Shown here: positions 7,484 to 14,263 of the stretch, in pieces
Position numbering within the stretch: position 1 is the first letter of the stretch
How the letters are laid out: each line of letters starts with the position of its first letter
Assembly (NCBI GenBank): GCA_023411445.1
Contig: JAEYOT010000385.1
Coordinates: forward strand, 1 to 15,301
Direction: 5' to 3'
DNA length: 15,301 nucleotides
From: Pseudomonadota bacterium
GTDB lineage: Bacteria > Myxococcota_A > Polyangia > Polyangiales > Polyangiaceae
Notes under the pieces: model-generated
Databases searched by the model: none
Told to the model about the DNA's origin: nothing
What the model saw: the letters and a program-made list of their open reading frames with translations, nothing else
Made by a program: the position numbers and the translations under genes

Positions 7484-8425
7484 TCAGTTCGTCCTGCCCC
7501 TGGGCTTGTCGCTCACCGGAGGCGCAGGCGGCGGGCTCGGCTGCGTGTGCTCGCCCGCGACCTGATGCCACAGCGACGGCGCGCTGGGCTGCAGCTCCCC
7601 GCCGGGGGCCAGCTTGAACACGCGCTCCAGATCGCTCTTGCGCACGGTGCCCTGGTTCGCGTCTTGCACCAGCACCTGCTCAACCACACGCATCCCCTTC
7701 TCTTGGAAGACGGGCGTCGCGGTCAGGCGGTACTTGGAGAGGCCGGGCAGCCCCGGGAACGGCCGGTAGTCGATGCGATCCAACGGCAACGAGGCCGCGC
7801 GGTTCAAGCGGCCGCTGCCGAGCAAGAAGACGGTGAAGGCCGTTTCGCAGGGCTGGCCAGGCTTGGCCTCACCGCAGCCCTCGTCCGTCGCGGTGACCAA
7901 GATGCGTGAGCCCATGCGCTCGAGACCGAAGCGCGTGGTCTTGAGCTTCGCGCGCAAGGCGCCGGTGCCGTACACCTCGGCGTAGCCTTCGCGCGAGCGC
8001 ACCAGCGCGAGCGGCCCCGCGGAGCTGCCGTCCGAAAACTCGAACGTGCGCAACCACACGACGCGGAAGCCGTCCGGCCCCGGCGTCACCACGGCGTGGT
8101 CCGGCTTGGTGGGGATGGAACCGGAGCGCGGCCCCTCGGCGGAGAGCAGATCTTTCTCCGAGAAAGCGGGGCGCCCCGCGCAGTCATTGGAGCCGCTATC
8201 CACGGTGCTAGAGCCCACGTCGTACGCGGGCAGGACCATCTTCCAGTAGTCGTGCGGCTCGATCTTGGAGACGCCGCTCGTGCTGCGCTCCAGTGGCTGA
8301 ATGCAGATCGGCACCGGCACGGTGCGGCGCGCGCGATCCTCCAGCTTGGAGGACTCCACGGCGCCCGCGCAGCCCAGCGCGCCAAGCGCCGTCAGCAGCG
8401 CCAGCGAACGGACGTGGCGCACCAT
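7484..8425 (-). CDS. Lipoprotein of unknown function, 313 residues
   Basis: I do not recognise a family. The N-terminus has two Arg, a Leu/Ala-rich core and GALGC (Cys19), so it looks like a lipoprotein signal although position -3 is Ala and not Leu. The mature part looks beta-rich and extracytoplasmic. Four further Cys, in PICIQ, NDCAG and the pair EGCGEAKPGQPC, could form disulfides. The middle has alternating hydrophobic strands (FRVVWLRTFEF, RILVTATDEG, TAFTVFLLGSG). The tail is Pro-rich (QPSPPPAPP) and polar. The start is most likely ATG 8425, which overlaps the upstream stop as TGATG; a GTG at 8428 is directly adjacent. It is the second gene of a two-lipoprotein minus-strand operon and converges on the PAP2-like gene. 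Confidence 0.75.
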   Translation of the reverse strand: MVRHVRSLALLTALGALGCAGAVESSKLEDRARRTVPVPICIQPLERSTSGVSKIEPHDYWKMVLPAYDVGSSTVDSGSNDCAGRPAFSEKDLLSAEGPRSGSIPTKPDHAVVTPGPDGFRVVWLRTFEFSDGSSAGPLALVRSREGYAEVYGTGALRAKLKTTRFGLERMGSRILVTATDEGCGEAKPGQPCETAFTVFLLGSGRLNRAASLPLDRIDYRPFPGLPGLSKYRLTATPVFQEKGMRVVEQVLVQDANQGTVRKSDLERVFKLAPGGELQPSAPSLWHQVAGEHTQPSPPPAPPVSDKPRGRTN

Positions 8426-9066
8426 CACAGCACCTCCAGCGTGTCGATCACGCGTAGTAGCTCTGGATCTACCTGCGACGAGTCGTCCCCTTCGTACACG
8501 ATTTGCACCAGAACGACGCGCGACAGGCCGCGCACCAGGTACTCCCGGCTCCGGCTGGTGAGCGGCTTCTTCGCAGCCTCCACCGAGCGCTCCACGCTGT
8601 ACGCTCGGCCTTGACCGATGCCGGTCGCCATCGGCACGCGCTTGCCGACGAGCTTGGCGCCAACGGACTGCGTGTCGTCCTCAAAGCGCTTGAGCATGTC
8701 GCGCCACGGATCCTCGACGGTCTCCGGGCGCTCGTAGATGGCAAACGAGTAGGCGTTGGGCGAAACGTAGCCGATGTACGCCTGACCTGGCTGGTTCGAG
8801 GCGTCGCGCAAGAGCCAGTTCTTCGGCTTGGAGAGGTGGATGCCTCGCCGCAGCACCGTCACACCCACGTACTCGGGGCGAGGTGGCGCGGCCGCTAGGT
8901 CCAGCGGGGGGTAGCGCTCTTCGAACTCTTTGGCTCCCGCCTCACCGGTCGCGACCGTCCAATCGTAGAAGGTACGATTGCGCGTCGCGCCCTCCGACGG
9001 ACCGCCGCAGCCGCCCAGCAGCAAGGGACCCAACACCAACAGACTGCTCACCCAACGGTCCGACAC
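8425..9066 (-). CDS. Lipoprotein of unknown function, possibly DcrB/PsbP-like fold
   Basis: The 213-residue product starts with a short signal (MSDRW, then a Leu-rich core) ending in a good lipobox, LLGGC (Cys20). The mature part contains a segment typical of secreted alpha/beta proteins of the DcrB/PsbP kind: GIHLSKPKNWLL, AYIGYVSPNAYSFAIYER, a helix DPWRDMLKRFEDD, then REYLVRGLSRVVLVQIVY and a final helix PELLRVIDTLEVL. The fold call is pattern recognition only and weak. The start is uncertain: GTG 9066 gives the best signal peptide, with GTG 9090 and GTG 9051 as alternatives, none with a good ribosome-binding site. The frame stays open far upstream to 10203, but that stretch lies over another gene and has no protein-like character. 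The stop overlaps the next gene's start (TGATG). Confidence 0.72.
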   Translation of the reverse strand: MSDRWVSSLLVLGPLLLGGCGGPSEGATRNRTFYDWTVATGEAGAKEFEERYPPLDLAAAPPRPEYVGVTVLRRGIHLSKPKNWLLRDASNQPGQAYIGYVSPNAYSFAIYERPETVEDPWRDMLKRFEDDTQSVGAKLVGKRVPMATGIGQGRAYSVERSVEAAKKPLTSRSREYLVRGLSRVVLVQIVYEGDDSSQVDPELLRVIDTLEVL

Positions 9067-9147
9067 CGGGGCGAAGCTAACAGCGCTCACGCGCAGCCGG
9101 GTAGCCCCATTTTCACGAACTGACTCCCCCGCCGGCCCGAGCTTTGC

Positions 9148-9153
9148 TACAAA
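9148..9153 (+). promoter_or_regulatory. Possible -10 element of the lipoprotein gene at 9160
   Basis: TACAAA (4 of 6 consensus matches) ends 6 nt before the ATG at 9160, with no Shine-Dalgarno between. If used, the transcript would be leaderless. No -35 is evident. The 69-93-bp divergent spacer must also hold the promoter of the minus-strand lipoprotein pair, which I could not identify. Confidence 0.25.
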
Positions 9154-9159
9154 GCCCCC

Positions 9160-9729
9160 ATGTTCGGCAGGGCTTGCGGTGTGGGCCTCTTGGGGCTCAG
9201 CGTCCTCGGCTGCGGCTCCCCCGCGTTTCGTATCAACGACGGGTCCAACGTCAACGCCAACGTCGTCAAGACGAACGCTGGCCCCGCCACCGCCGCGGAT
9301 CCCTCCGGCTTGCGCTTCAAGCCAACGTGCGGCGAGCAGGAGCTGGTCCCCGAGGGGCGTCCGCTGACCGAGGGCCACATCATCGAGTTCTTGAACCAGC
9401 AGCAGCTGGACGTGCGCATCGAGCGCCCCCGCTCCGACCTGATTTACCTCGTCGTCAGCGGCGCCGGCACGGACGTTCCCGTGCGTCTGCGCGTCGCCGT
9501 GCTCAAGAATGCGGATGAAGCCGCCTCCGAGCTGCACAACGCCTTGCTGCAGCACGGGCCCGGCGCGTGGGGCGTGCGCCGCTCCAACCTCGCCGTGCTG
9601 GGTCAAACCGGCACTTTGGATGACGACCTGACGTTCGCCGCCAAGACGCGCCTCTCCTGCTGGGGCATGTTCATGACCGCCGGCCGCGACGACACGTACT
9701 CCGTGCCGGGCGGCTACCGCGAGCTGTAG
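9160..9729 (+). CDS. Lipoprotein of unknown function, 189 residues
   Basis: I recognise no family. An Arg-containing N-terminus and a Leu/Gly core end in SVLGC (Cys18), a good lipobox. A low-complexity Asn/Ala/Thr-rich linker (about residues 25-48) probably tethers the domain to the membrane. The mature domain has a helix (LTEGHIIEFLNQQQ), strands LDVRIER, DLIYLVVSGAG and VPVRLRVAVL, a helix with DEAASELHNALLQ, and strands with NLAVLGQTGTL. It carries two further Cys (C57 and one in LSCWGMF near residue 167), perhaps a disulfide. A two-layer alpha/beta domain is likely, but this is inference. It is divergent from the neighbouring lipoprotein pair; no ribosome-binding site is visible before the ATG. 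Confidence 0.72.
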   Translation: MFGRACGVGLLGLSVLGCGSPAFRINDGSNVNANVVKTNAGPATAADPSGLRFKPTCGEQELVPEGRPLTEGHIIEFLNQQQLDVRIERPRSDLIYLVVSGAGTDVPVRLRVAVLKNADEAASELHNALLQHGPGAWGVRRSNLAVLGQTGTLDDDLTFAAKTRLSCWGMFMTAGRDDTYSVPGGYREL

Positions 9730-10110
9730 GTCGCGCTCGCTCGTCGCCGGTTGGCGCGCCGAAGCACAGCCGGTAACAGCGTGAGGAGCGCTCCGAGCGG
9801 CGACGCCGCCACACCACGCGCCCGCCGCCGAGTCGATCGCCGAGCGTCCGGGCTTCTGGACTGAGCCAGGCGAGCCAATTGACGAGGTGTAGCCCGAGCA
9901 CGACCGCCACGAACATGGCCAGCTGCAGCTCCTGGTCGTTGTTCGTGGACGAGCGCGCCGTGCTCGTGGCCTGCAGCAAGCTTCAGCCCGCGGACAAGGT
10001 GTGCGCGGTGATAAGCAGCACGAGGGCCCAGCGCAGCGCGTGCTGGAAGCAGCTGGCACCAAAGCTCGGTTGGTAGCCTGATCGAAGGTGAAGCTCGTGG
10101 GGCCGTGCGC
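9714..10110 (-). pseudogene. Possible remnant of a small membrane protein (stop codon plus frameshift)
   Basis: This 475-bp stretch between intact genes (9730-10204) has no convincing intact gene. On the minus strand one frame reads a hydrophobic segment RWALVLLITAHTLSAG, then TGA at 9983-9985. The same frame goes on with SLLQATSTARSSTNNDQE and a second hydrophobic segment LAMFVAVVLGLHLVNWLAWL near 9850-9915. After about LGDRLGGGR the membrane-like character moves to another frame: PLGALLTLLPAVLRRANRRR, ending at a TAG at 9714-9716. Joined, these would make a three-segment membrane protein with a basic tail. No in-frame ATG or GTG is visible upstream. The broken gene is inferred; chance hydrophobic runs in GC-rich DNA are the alternative. 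The 3' end overlaps the plus-strand lipoprotein gene by 16 bp. Confidence 0.28.
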
Positions 10111-10157
10111 GAGTCTGCAGACGTAATGTTTCGAGCTCTGCGCAGCCTGAGCGCCCC

Positions 10158-10183
10158 TTGACGCTCGGGAGAACCCGTAGTCT
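10158..10183 (+). promoter_or_regulatory. Weak promoter-like sequence before the 70-residue gene
   Basis: TTGACG (10158-10163) matches the -35 consensus at 5 of 6 positions. TAGTCT (10178-10183) is only a 3 of 6 match to -10, at a short 14-nt spacing. The short inverted repeat GTAG-T-CTAC (10177-10185) lies across the latter and could be an operator. A -35 by sequence alone is weak evidence. Confidence 0.22.
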
Positions 10184-10204
10184 ACCCGTCGGAAGGGAAG
10201 CAAA

Positions 10205-10417
10205 GTGTACAGCGTCGTTCTGAATCAGGGTGTTCGGGTAGGGTTGGCTCGGGAGCTCGTGCCGATGGGGACGGCCTTCGCCATTGCGGAGGCGTTCTAT
10301 AAGTTCAAGTCGTTCAGCCTGGAGACGCTAGCGTTCTTGGCGACCTGGTTTCTCTTGAGCGGCGTGTGGAACACGGCGTACGACGCGATCGCCCGCAAGC
10401 GCCAAGCCAAGGGCTGA
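10205..10417 (+). CDS. Small membrane protein of unknown function, 70 residues
   Basis: I do not recognise this protein. It starts with GTG at 10205, preceded by GGAAGGGAAG (10191-10200), a good ribosome-binding site that makes it likely to be real. The first third is mildly hydrophobic (VPMGTAFAIAEAFYKF). A clear membrane segment, TLAFLATWFLLSGVWNTAY, follows at about residues 41-59, and the protein ends in a basic cytoplasmic tail (ARKRQAKG). It may form a two-helix hairpin with both ends inside. It stands alone on the plus strand between the decayed stretch and the convergent ferredoxin gene, so context gives no functional clue. Confidence 0.62.
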   Translation: MYSVVLNQGVRVGLARELVPMGTAFAIAEAFYKFKSFSLETLAFLATWFLLSGVWNTAYDAIARKRQAKG

Positions 10418-10435
10418 CGACGGTCAGGCTCAGCC
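10412..10435. terminator. Short inverted repeat between convergent genes
   Basis: The two convergent stop codons lie 12 nt apart inside two mutually exclusive stems. GGCTGA (10412-10417) pairs with TCAGCC (10430-10435). Nested inside this, CTGAC (10414-10418) pairs with GTCAG (10423-10427) around a GACG tetraloop. The outer pairing arises partly because both genes end in a Gly codon plus TGA. No T-run follows. It is a weak candidate for a shared terminator. Confidence 0.3.
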
Positions 10436-10786
10436 GCTCGCCTTCGTCGGATCCACGAAGTCGCTTGGTTGCGCTACCAGCGGCTCCAGCCGCTCTTCCA
10501 GCTCGGCCGTGGTCGGCGCTGCCAGGGCCTCCACCACGCGCGGAACGTCGGCTTCGTCGACGTGCTTGAGGAACACGTTGTCGGGCATGATCGACACCGC
10601 CGCGCCGACCCAGCACAGGTCGAAGCAGCCGCTGGAGGTCACCCGCACGTTGAGCTTGGCCTTACCCGCGGCCAGCTTGAGCGCGCTCACCAGCTGCTCG
10701 CTCCCACGCACGGCGCACGACCCCTTCTTGTGCTCCTCAGGGCGGCGCTTGGTGCAGACGAAAACGTAGCGCTGCTTCCGTGACAT
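10430..10786 (-). CDS. Thioredoxin-fold [2Fe-2S] ferredoxin
   Basis: Small cytoplasmic electron carrier of the thioredoxin-like ferredoxin family (Shethna/NuoE type). The 118-residue product has the expected four ligands: C11 and C24 in VFVCTKRRPEEHKKGSC, then C54 and C58 in SSGCFDLCWVG. The GSCAVRGSE stretch after the second Cys and the helix DEADVPRVVEAL are also typical. The ATG at 10786 puts the first strand RYVFVC at residues 6-11, as in relatives; a TTG at 10804 would add six residues without benefit. After the domain there is a polar tail of about 30 residues (from PTTAELEERLEP) beyond the compact core. It is the third gene of a minus-strand group, 40 nt after the HEAT-repeat gene. Its redox partner is not visible here. 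Confidence 0.87.
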   Translation of the reverse strand: MSRKQRYVFVCTKRRPEEHKKGSCAVRGSEQLVSALKLAAGKAKLNVRVTSSGCFDLCWVGAAVSIMPDNVFLKHVDEADVPRVVEALAAPTTAELEERLEPLVAQPSDFVDPTKASG

Positions 10787-10826
10787 CACTGGCTCGGCGA
10801 CCAATATGGCGGTGCTGCGGCGCCGC

Positions 10827-12101
10827 TCACGAGCCGGTCCTCAGCGCGCTGGCCGCGGCGGCTTGCACGCTCGCATCGGGATCCGTGGCAGCTAGGGAGC
10901 GGAGCAGATCCCGGCGCTCTTGCGTCCGCGGCAACAGCCCCAGCGCGAAAGCGGCGTCTCGCCGAGCGGCGGGAGACTCGGAGCTGGTGGCCGCTTCGAG
11001 CAACGGACCGGGCTGCTCCGCCTCGACTCGGCCGTCGGAGGTCAAGACATAGAGCCACGTGTCGCCCTCATCGCGCTGAGACCAGTGCTTGGCTTCAGGC
11101 TCCACCGGCCTCGCAATCCGCCACAGCGCGTCGCGAAGGGCTGCCTTGACCTCGGCATCGGAGGCACGCTCCAGGTGGTTGAGCAAGACGCCCAGCGAGC
11201 TTTGCCGCCCGATGCGCCCCACGCTCTCGATGAGGGTCAGCTCGAACGGGCCGTTTGCGCTGGCGAGCGCGTCGTGCAGCGCCGGTAGCGCCGGCACGTG
11301 ACGGATGCGCCCGAACAGCCAGGCCAGCGTGGTACGGAAGGAGAGGCTCGCCGTCGGCTCCCCGAACGCCGCGAGCGCCGGGGGCCCCGCCTGCCGTTGA
11401 CGAGTCACGCCGAGCACGCGCGCGGCGCGCTGCCGCAAGATCTCAGGAAGATCGGCAAGGCCCAGCACGGCGCTGAGCTGCGCCGCGCACATGGGGCTGA
11501 AGATGCACAAATCTTCGAAGTTTTCGGTCTTGAGCGTCGGGACCACCAGCAGGTTCAGCTGCTTTTGCTCGATGACCTCGCGTCGCTCTTCCGCGCGCTC
11601 AACGTAAACCTCCGCGTCGGGCTCAACAGCCGCGCGTCGCTTGATCATGGCGGTGGCTTCGTCCGTCCCGAACTTGGCCAAAGCGTTCGCGGCCTCGCGC
11701 CACTCTTCCGGATCGAGCCTCACCACGAAGCGACCCAGGTGCCGCGTCGTGGTGTAGACGGCCATGGAGCCCAGCGCGCCGAGCGCGGCGAGCCTCACCT
11801 GCTTGTCCGGGTGATCCAGGCACTTCGTGACGTCGTGCGCGACGGGCGATGCCATCGCGAAGAAGCGCAAGCCCAGCAGCGCGTACGTGAGCCGCTGCGG
11901 TTCGTCTTGAAGCTGAGGCAAGAGCCGCCCCAGCTCTTCTACCCCGACCAGCGGGCGCAAATCCCACAAAGCATCCCGACGGGCCGGGTAGTCGTCGAGC
12001 ACCCAAGCAACCAGCTCTGCGGGCTCGCGCGCCACGTCAGTGGGCTCGCCGAAGTCCAGGCGATAAAGGACGCCGTTGGGGGGACGCAGCAGCGCAAGCA
12101 C
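10827..12101 (-). CDS. HEAT-repeat protein of unknown partner, 424 residues
   Basis: A likely cytoplasmic helical-repeat scaffold with no signal peptide and no visible catalytic motif. Residues 1-65 are a non-repeat N-terminus. HEAT-type helix pairs follow at about 85-155 (DHPDKQVRLAALGALGSMAV, then DPEEWREAANALAKFGTDEA), about 260-335 (GPFELTLIESVGRIG, then SDAEVKAALRDALWRIARP) and about 365-420 (SPAARRDAAFALGLL, then DPDASVQAAAASALR). Between the first two lies a non-repeat region with a charged helix VERAEERREVIEQKQ and a segment with FEDLCIFSPMC. The GTG start is only 2 nt after the TAG of the upstream 692-residue gene and is served by AAGGAG within that gene, so the two are translationally coupled. 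Their products probably act together; what they bind is unknown. Confidence 0.85.
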   Translation of the reverse strand: MLALLRPPNGVLYRLDFGEPTDVAREPAELVAWVLDDYPARRDALWDLRPLVGVEELGRLLPQLQDEPQRLTYALLGLRFFAMASPVAHDVTKCLDHPDKQVRLAALGALGSMAVYTTTRHLGRFVVRLDPEEWREAANALAKFGTDEATAMIKRRAAVEPDAEVYVERAEERREVIEQKQLNLLVVPTLKTENFEDLCIFSPMCAAQLSAVLGLADLPEILRQRAARVLGVTRQRQAGPPALAAFGEPTASLSFRTTLAWLFGRIRHVPALPALHDALASANGPFELTLIESVGRIGRQSSLGVLLNHLERASDAEVKAALRDALWRIARPVEPEAKHWSQRDEGDTWLYVLTSDGRVEAEQPGPLLEAATSSESPAARRDAAFALGLLPRTQERRDLLRSLAATDPDASVQAAAASALRTGS

Positions 12102-12103
12102 GT

Positions 12104-14182
12104 CTAGCTCCTTAGCGCATCCTGCGTCTCGACCAGGATGGAATAGCGCAGAGTGTAGTCGATGTCCTCTTCCTTCTCCACGAAGTCCGGGTGCACGCGC
12201 ACGAGCTCTGCCGAGTCACCGACCTCGGAGGTGGCGGTCGCCTTCAGCTCGAACTGCTGCTCTTGCCCCAGCGGCAGCTTCGACACCTTGCAGGGATTGA
12301 ACTCGTTTTCGGCCTTGCTGCCGCGGTTCGGGTCGATGATACCGAGAGGGTCGTTCTGATCATTGAACGTGCTGAACATCAAGCTGAACAGCTTACGGCA
12401 GATGGCGCGCTGCACCGGCGAGCTCCCCGCCCGCGCCACGCCATCGGGACGGCGGTGACCGTCCACGTCGCGATCCCAGTCGATGTCCCGCTGCTGGGTG
12501 CTACCGCCCACGCTGGGGTCCGTCAGATCCACCGTGTTGATGTCCCGGTCGCTGATGGTGATGCTGCGATCCGTCTTGGCGTAGACGTCATCGACCAGGT
12601 CCACCTCGGCGCCGTGGGACGTGATGGAGATCAGGTCATCCTTGTGCAGGTGCAGCACGACCTCGTGGTCGAGCGCCCGCACGCTGTTGCTACTCAGCCC
12701 TTCGAACTGGTGATGGAACCAGCGCCCATTGACCCCGACCTTGAAGCGCCATTCCTCGCGGAAGGTGTCGTGATCGATCACGCCCTTCTCGAACTCCTTG
12801 AGCTTGACGGTGCACTTGAACACGTCCTTGCCCTGGCGCTTGTCAGGGTCAAACCAGCCGATGCTGACGATGACGCCGTAGCTATCCAAGTCTGGGTGCG
12901 CGTCGGCGAAGGCCGTGATCGGGATGGTCACCTTGGCTTGGCGTTCATGCGGCTTACCCGGCTTCTCCGGTAGCAGCTCGACCCGCGGCGCAAACTGCTG
13001 CATCTGCTCGAGCGTGGGCAGCTTCAGCGGTGGGTCGAGGTCTGGCGAGCGCCTCGAGACGTTGCGCATACCGGGCGGCCCGTCCAGGGTCAAGAAAGGC
13101 TCGAACGTGAAGTCCACGAGCGGCTCCTGCCTCAGCACCACGCGATTGAAGGGGAAGTCGGGCGTCTTGCCGATCGGCACTTCGAGCGGCAAGAAGGCAC
13201 CGCTCGGCGGCGGCAGGTCGACGATGAACTCGTAGTCCTTCCCCTTCGGCTTGAGCGTGGAAAAGTCCTTGTAGCCGCCGCGCTTGCTACTGAAGAACAT
13301 GAACTGGATCGCGGGCACGAAATGGTCCGTGCCGCTGAACTTGTGCGCTTCCCAGCGCGCCGTGGCGACCGCCTTGCAGGGATGCAGCTCGGAGCGCGTC
13401 GTCTTGTTCGCATTGTCGGTCTTGGGCTTGGAGGGCAGCCGCGTGCCGCCCCTTCCGACCCGCTGCGCTTGCTCGCGGATTTCTTCAGGGCTCTGCGCCT
13501 CCTCCCCTTCCGACTCGTGCCCGCCATCGTAAATGGAGCGACCGGCCACCCACACGAACCAGTCCGTCATTGGCCAGGCCAGATCGCGACCGAACATGGC
13601 GCCCGGCACGCTGCCGAACGCGCCGCAGTCCCACTCGAGCTCCATCGTCCGACCCTGAACCAGCGCCTCGCGCTTGGCGTCCTCGCGCTTGGCCCTCCGT
13701 TCGACGTTGCCAATGCCGCCGGCTCCGCCGATAGGCGTGTTGGGCGCGTTGAGGATGGCCTCGTCTTCAGGCCCTACTTGCTTGACTTGATCCTCGTTGC
13801 CCATGCCGCGCAGGTGCGCATATTCAGACTCGGGCTCGACGTGGAAGTTCCAATCGTACCAGGTGTGCCACGGCAAGGGCGGCGCGTCGGTCCACGTTTG
13901 AAAGCTACGCTTGAGCTGGCCGAATACTTCTTGCTCTGCGTTGAGCTCGCGCTCAGCGAGGGTGTCCGCCTGGTTGTCCGTCTTGGCCCACGAGGGCGTC
14001 AGGGCGATGAGCTGGCTGATGACCAGCACGTCGAGCAGGGAGTTCTGTGGCTGGAAGTCTTCCTGGCGTCGCGTGCCTTGGGCATGGCCTTTGCCATCCA
14101 GCCTCCGGCCCGACGTCGCCGACGGCGAGTTGATGCGGATGAACGGCCGCTCCTTGTCCCACTTCTTCTCGGTCTCCGCCAT
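12104..14182 (-). CDS. Large protein of unknown function with GRxIYDxGH / ELHP modules, 692 residues
   Basis: I cannot name a function. There is no obvious signal peptide; the hydrophobic stretch LLDVLVISQLIALTPSW (49-65) looks like a buried helix. Ordered landmarks are WHTWYDWNFHVEPE (105-118), ELEWDCGAFG (181-190), GRDLAWPMTDWFVWVAGRS then IYDGGH (198-222), a charged loop to about 262, SELHPCKAVATARWE (264-278), strands to about 365, then DSYGVIVSIGWFDPDKRQGKD (433-453) and EEWRFKVGVNGRW (476-488). The GRxIYD-GH plus E-HP-A-A pairing and the EWR-VNGRW strand resemble uncharacterised bacterial beta-sandwich proteins I recall, but I could not verify this. His and acidic residues in these blocks could bind metal. 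It is the first gene of the minus-strand group, coupled to the HEAT-repeat gene and divergent from the lipoprotein at 14264. Confidence 0.8.
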   Translation of the reverse strand: MAETEKKWDKERPFIRINSPSATSGRRLDGKGHAQGTRRQEDFQPQNSLLDVLVISQLIALTPSWAKTDNQADTLAERELNAEQEVFGQLKRSFQTWTDAPPLPWHTWYDWNFHVEPESEYAHLRGMGNEDQVKQVGPEDEAILNAPNTPIGGAGGIGNVERRAKREDAKREALVQGRTMELEWDCGAFGSVPGAMFGRDLAWPMTDWFVWVAGRSIYDGGHESEGEEAQSPEEIREQAQRVGRGGTRLPSKPKTDNANKTTRSELHPCKAVATARWEAHKFSGTDHFVPAIQFMFFSSKRGGYKDFSTLKPKGKDYEFIVDLPPPSGAFLPLEVPIGKTPDFPFNRVVLRQEPLVDFTFEPFLTLDGPPGMRNVSRRSPDLDPPLKLPTLEQMQQFAPRVELLPEKPGKPHERQAKVTIPITAFADAHPDLDSYGVIVSIGWFDPDKRQGKDVFKCTVKLKEFEKGVIDHDTFREEWRFKVGVNGRWFHHQFEGLSSNSVRALDHEVVLHLHKDDLISITSHGAEVDLVDDVYAKTDRSITISDRDINTVDLTDPSVGGSTQQRDIDWDRDVDGHRRPDGVARAGSSPVQRAICRKLFSLMFSTFNDQNDPLGIIDPNRGSKAENEFNPCKVSKLPLGQEQQFELKATATSEVGDSAELVRVHPDFVEKEEDIDYTLRYSILVETQDALRS
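12108..12113 (-). promoter_or_regulatory. Strong ribosome-binding site of the HEAT-repeat gene
   Basis: A perfect AAGGAG on the minus strand lies 6 nt before the GTG at 12101 and inside the last codons of the upstream gene. It is the best Shine-Dalgarno sequence in the window and decides the start. Confidence 0.75.
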
Positions 14183-14223
14183 AAACCCGCGGTTTCGTAC
14201 ACGCTACGGCAGCGGGACTCAAG

Positions 14224-14242
14224 CGCCTGGCGTCGCCTGGCG
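14224..14242. repeat. Tandem direct repeat CGCCTGGCG x2 with 10-bp period
   Basis: CGCCTGGCG occurs at 14224-14232 and again at 14234-14242, exactly one helical turn apart. It lies in the 81-bp divergent spacer, directly upstream of the TATAAT box at 14253 and covering its -35 position. The placement suits a regulator site, which is inference. Confidence 0.5.
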
Positions 14243-14252
14243 CTAGCAGCGG

Positions 14253-14258
14253 TATAAT
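14253..14258 (+). promoter_or_regulatory. Perfect TATAAT -10 box, 5 nt from an ATG
   Basis: TATAAT is rare by chance in this GC-rich DNA and ends 5 nt before the ATG at 14264. Transcription would start at about 14264-14266, giving a leaderless mRNA. At the -35 spacing (about 14230-14235) there is no consensus hexamer; half of the CGCCTGGCG repeat lies there instead, suggesting an activator-dependent promoter. Confidence 0.5.
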
Positions 14259-14263
14259 TGGCC

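Noticed and set aside
9785..9794. Perfect 10-bp palindrome GGAGCGCTCC as an operator or terminator.
   Set aside because: It stands alone with no promoter or clear gene context, and short GC palindromes are expected by chance here.
9067..10203. Minus-strand open frame extending the lipoprotein gene at 8425 upstream to 10203 (592 codons).
   Set aside because: The extension lies opposite the well-supported lipoprotein at 9160-9729 and has Arg/Ala/Gly-rich, non-protein-like composition. A signal peptide and lipobox sit just after GTG 9066.
10827..12101. Assignment of the HEAT-repeat protein to the TIGR02270 family known from myxobacteria.
   Set aside because: I could not match its N-terminal signature; only generic HEAT-type helix pairs are visible.
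11298..12107. Long plus-strand open frame (269 codons) opposite the HEAT-repeat gene.
   Set aside because: It is a shadow of a gene with clear repeat structure and a perfect ribosome-binding site on the minus strand; its translation is Arg/His/Gln-rich without domains.
12104..14182. Calling the 692-residue protein a T6SS effector.
   Set aside because: No VgrG, PAAR, Rhs or MIX-type marker and no toxin motif is visible, and it is 5.4 kb from the T6SS genes on the opposite strand.
13322..14257. Plus-strand open frame of 311 codons opposite the 692-residue gene.
   Set aside because: Composition is Arg/Leu/Ala-rich and lacks motifs; the minus-strand frame has coherent conserved-looking blocks and coupling to its neighbour.
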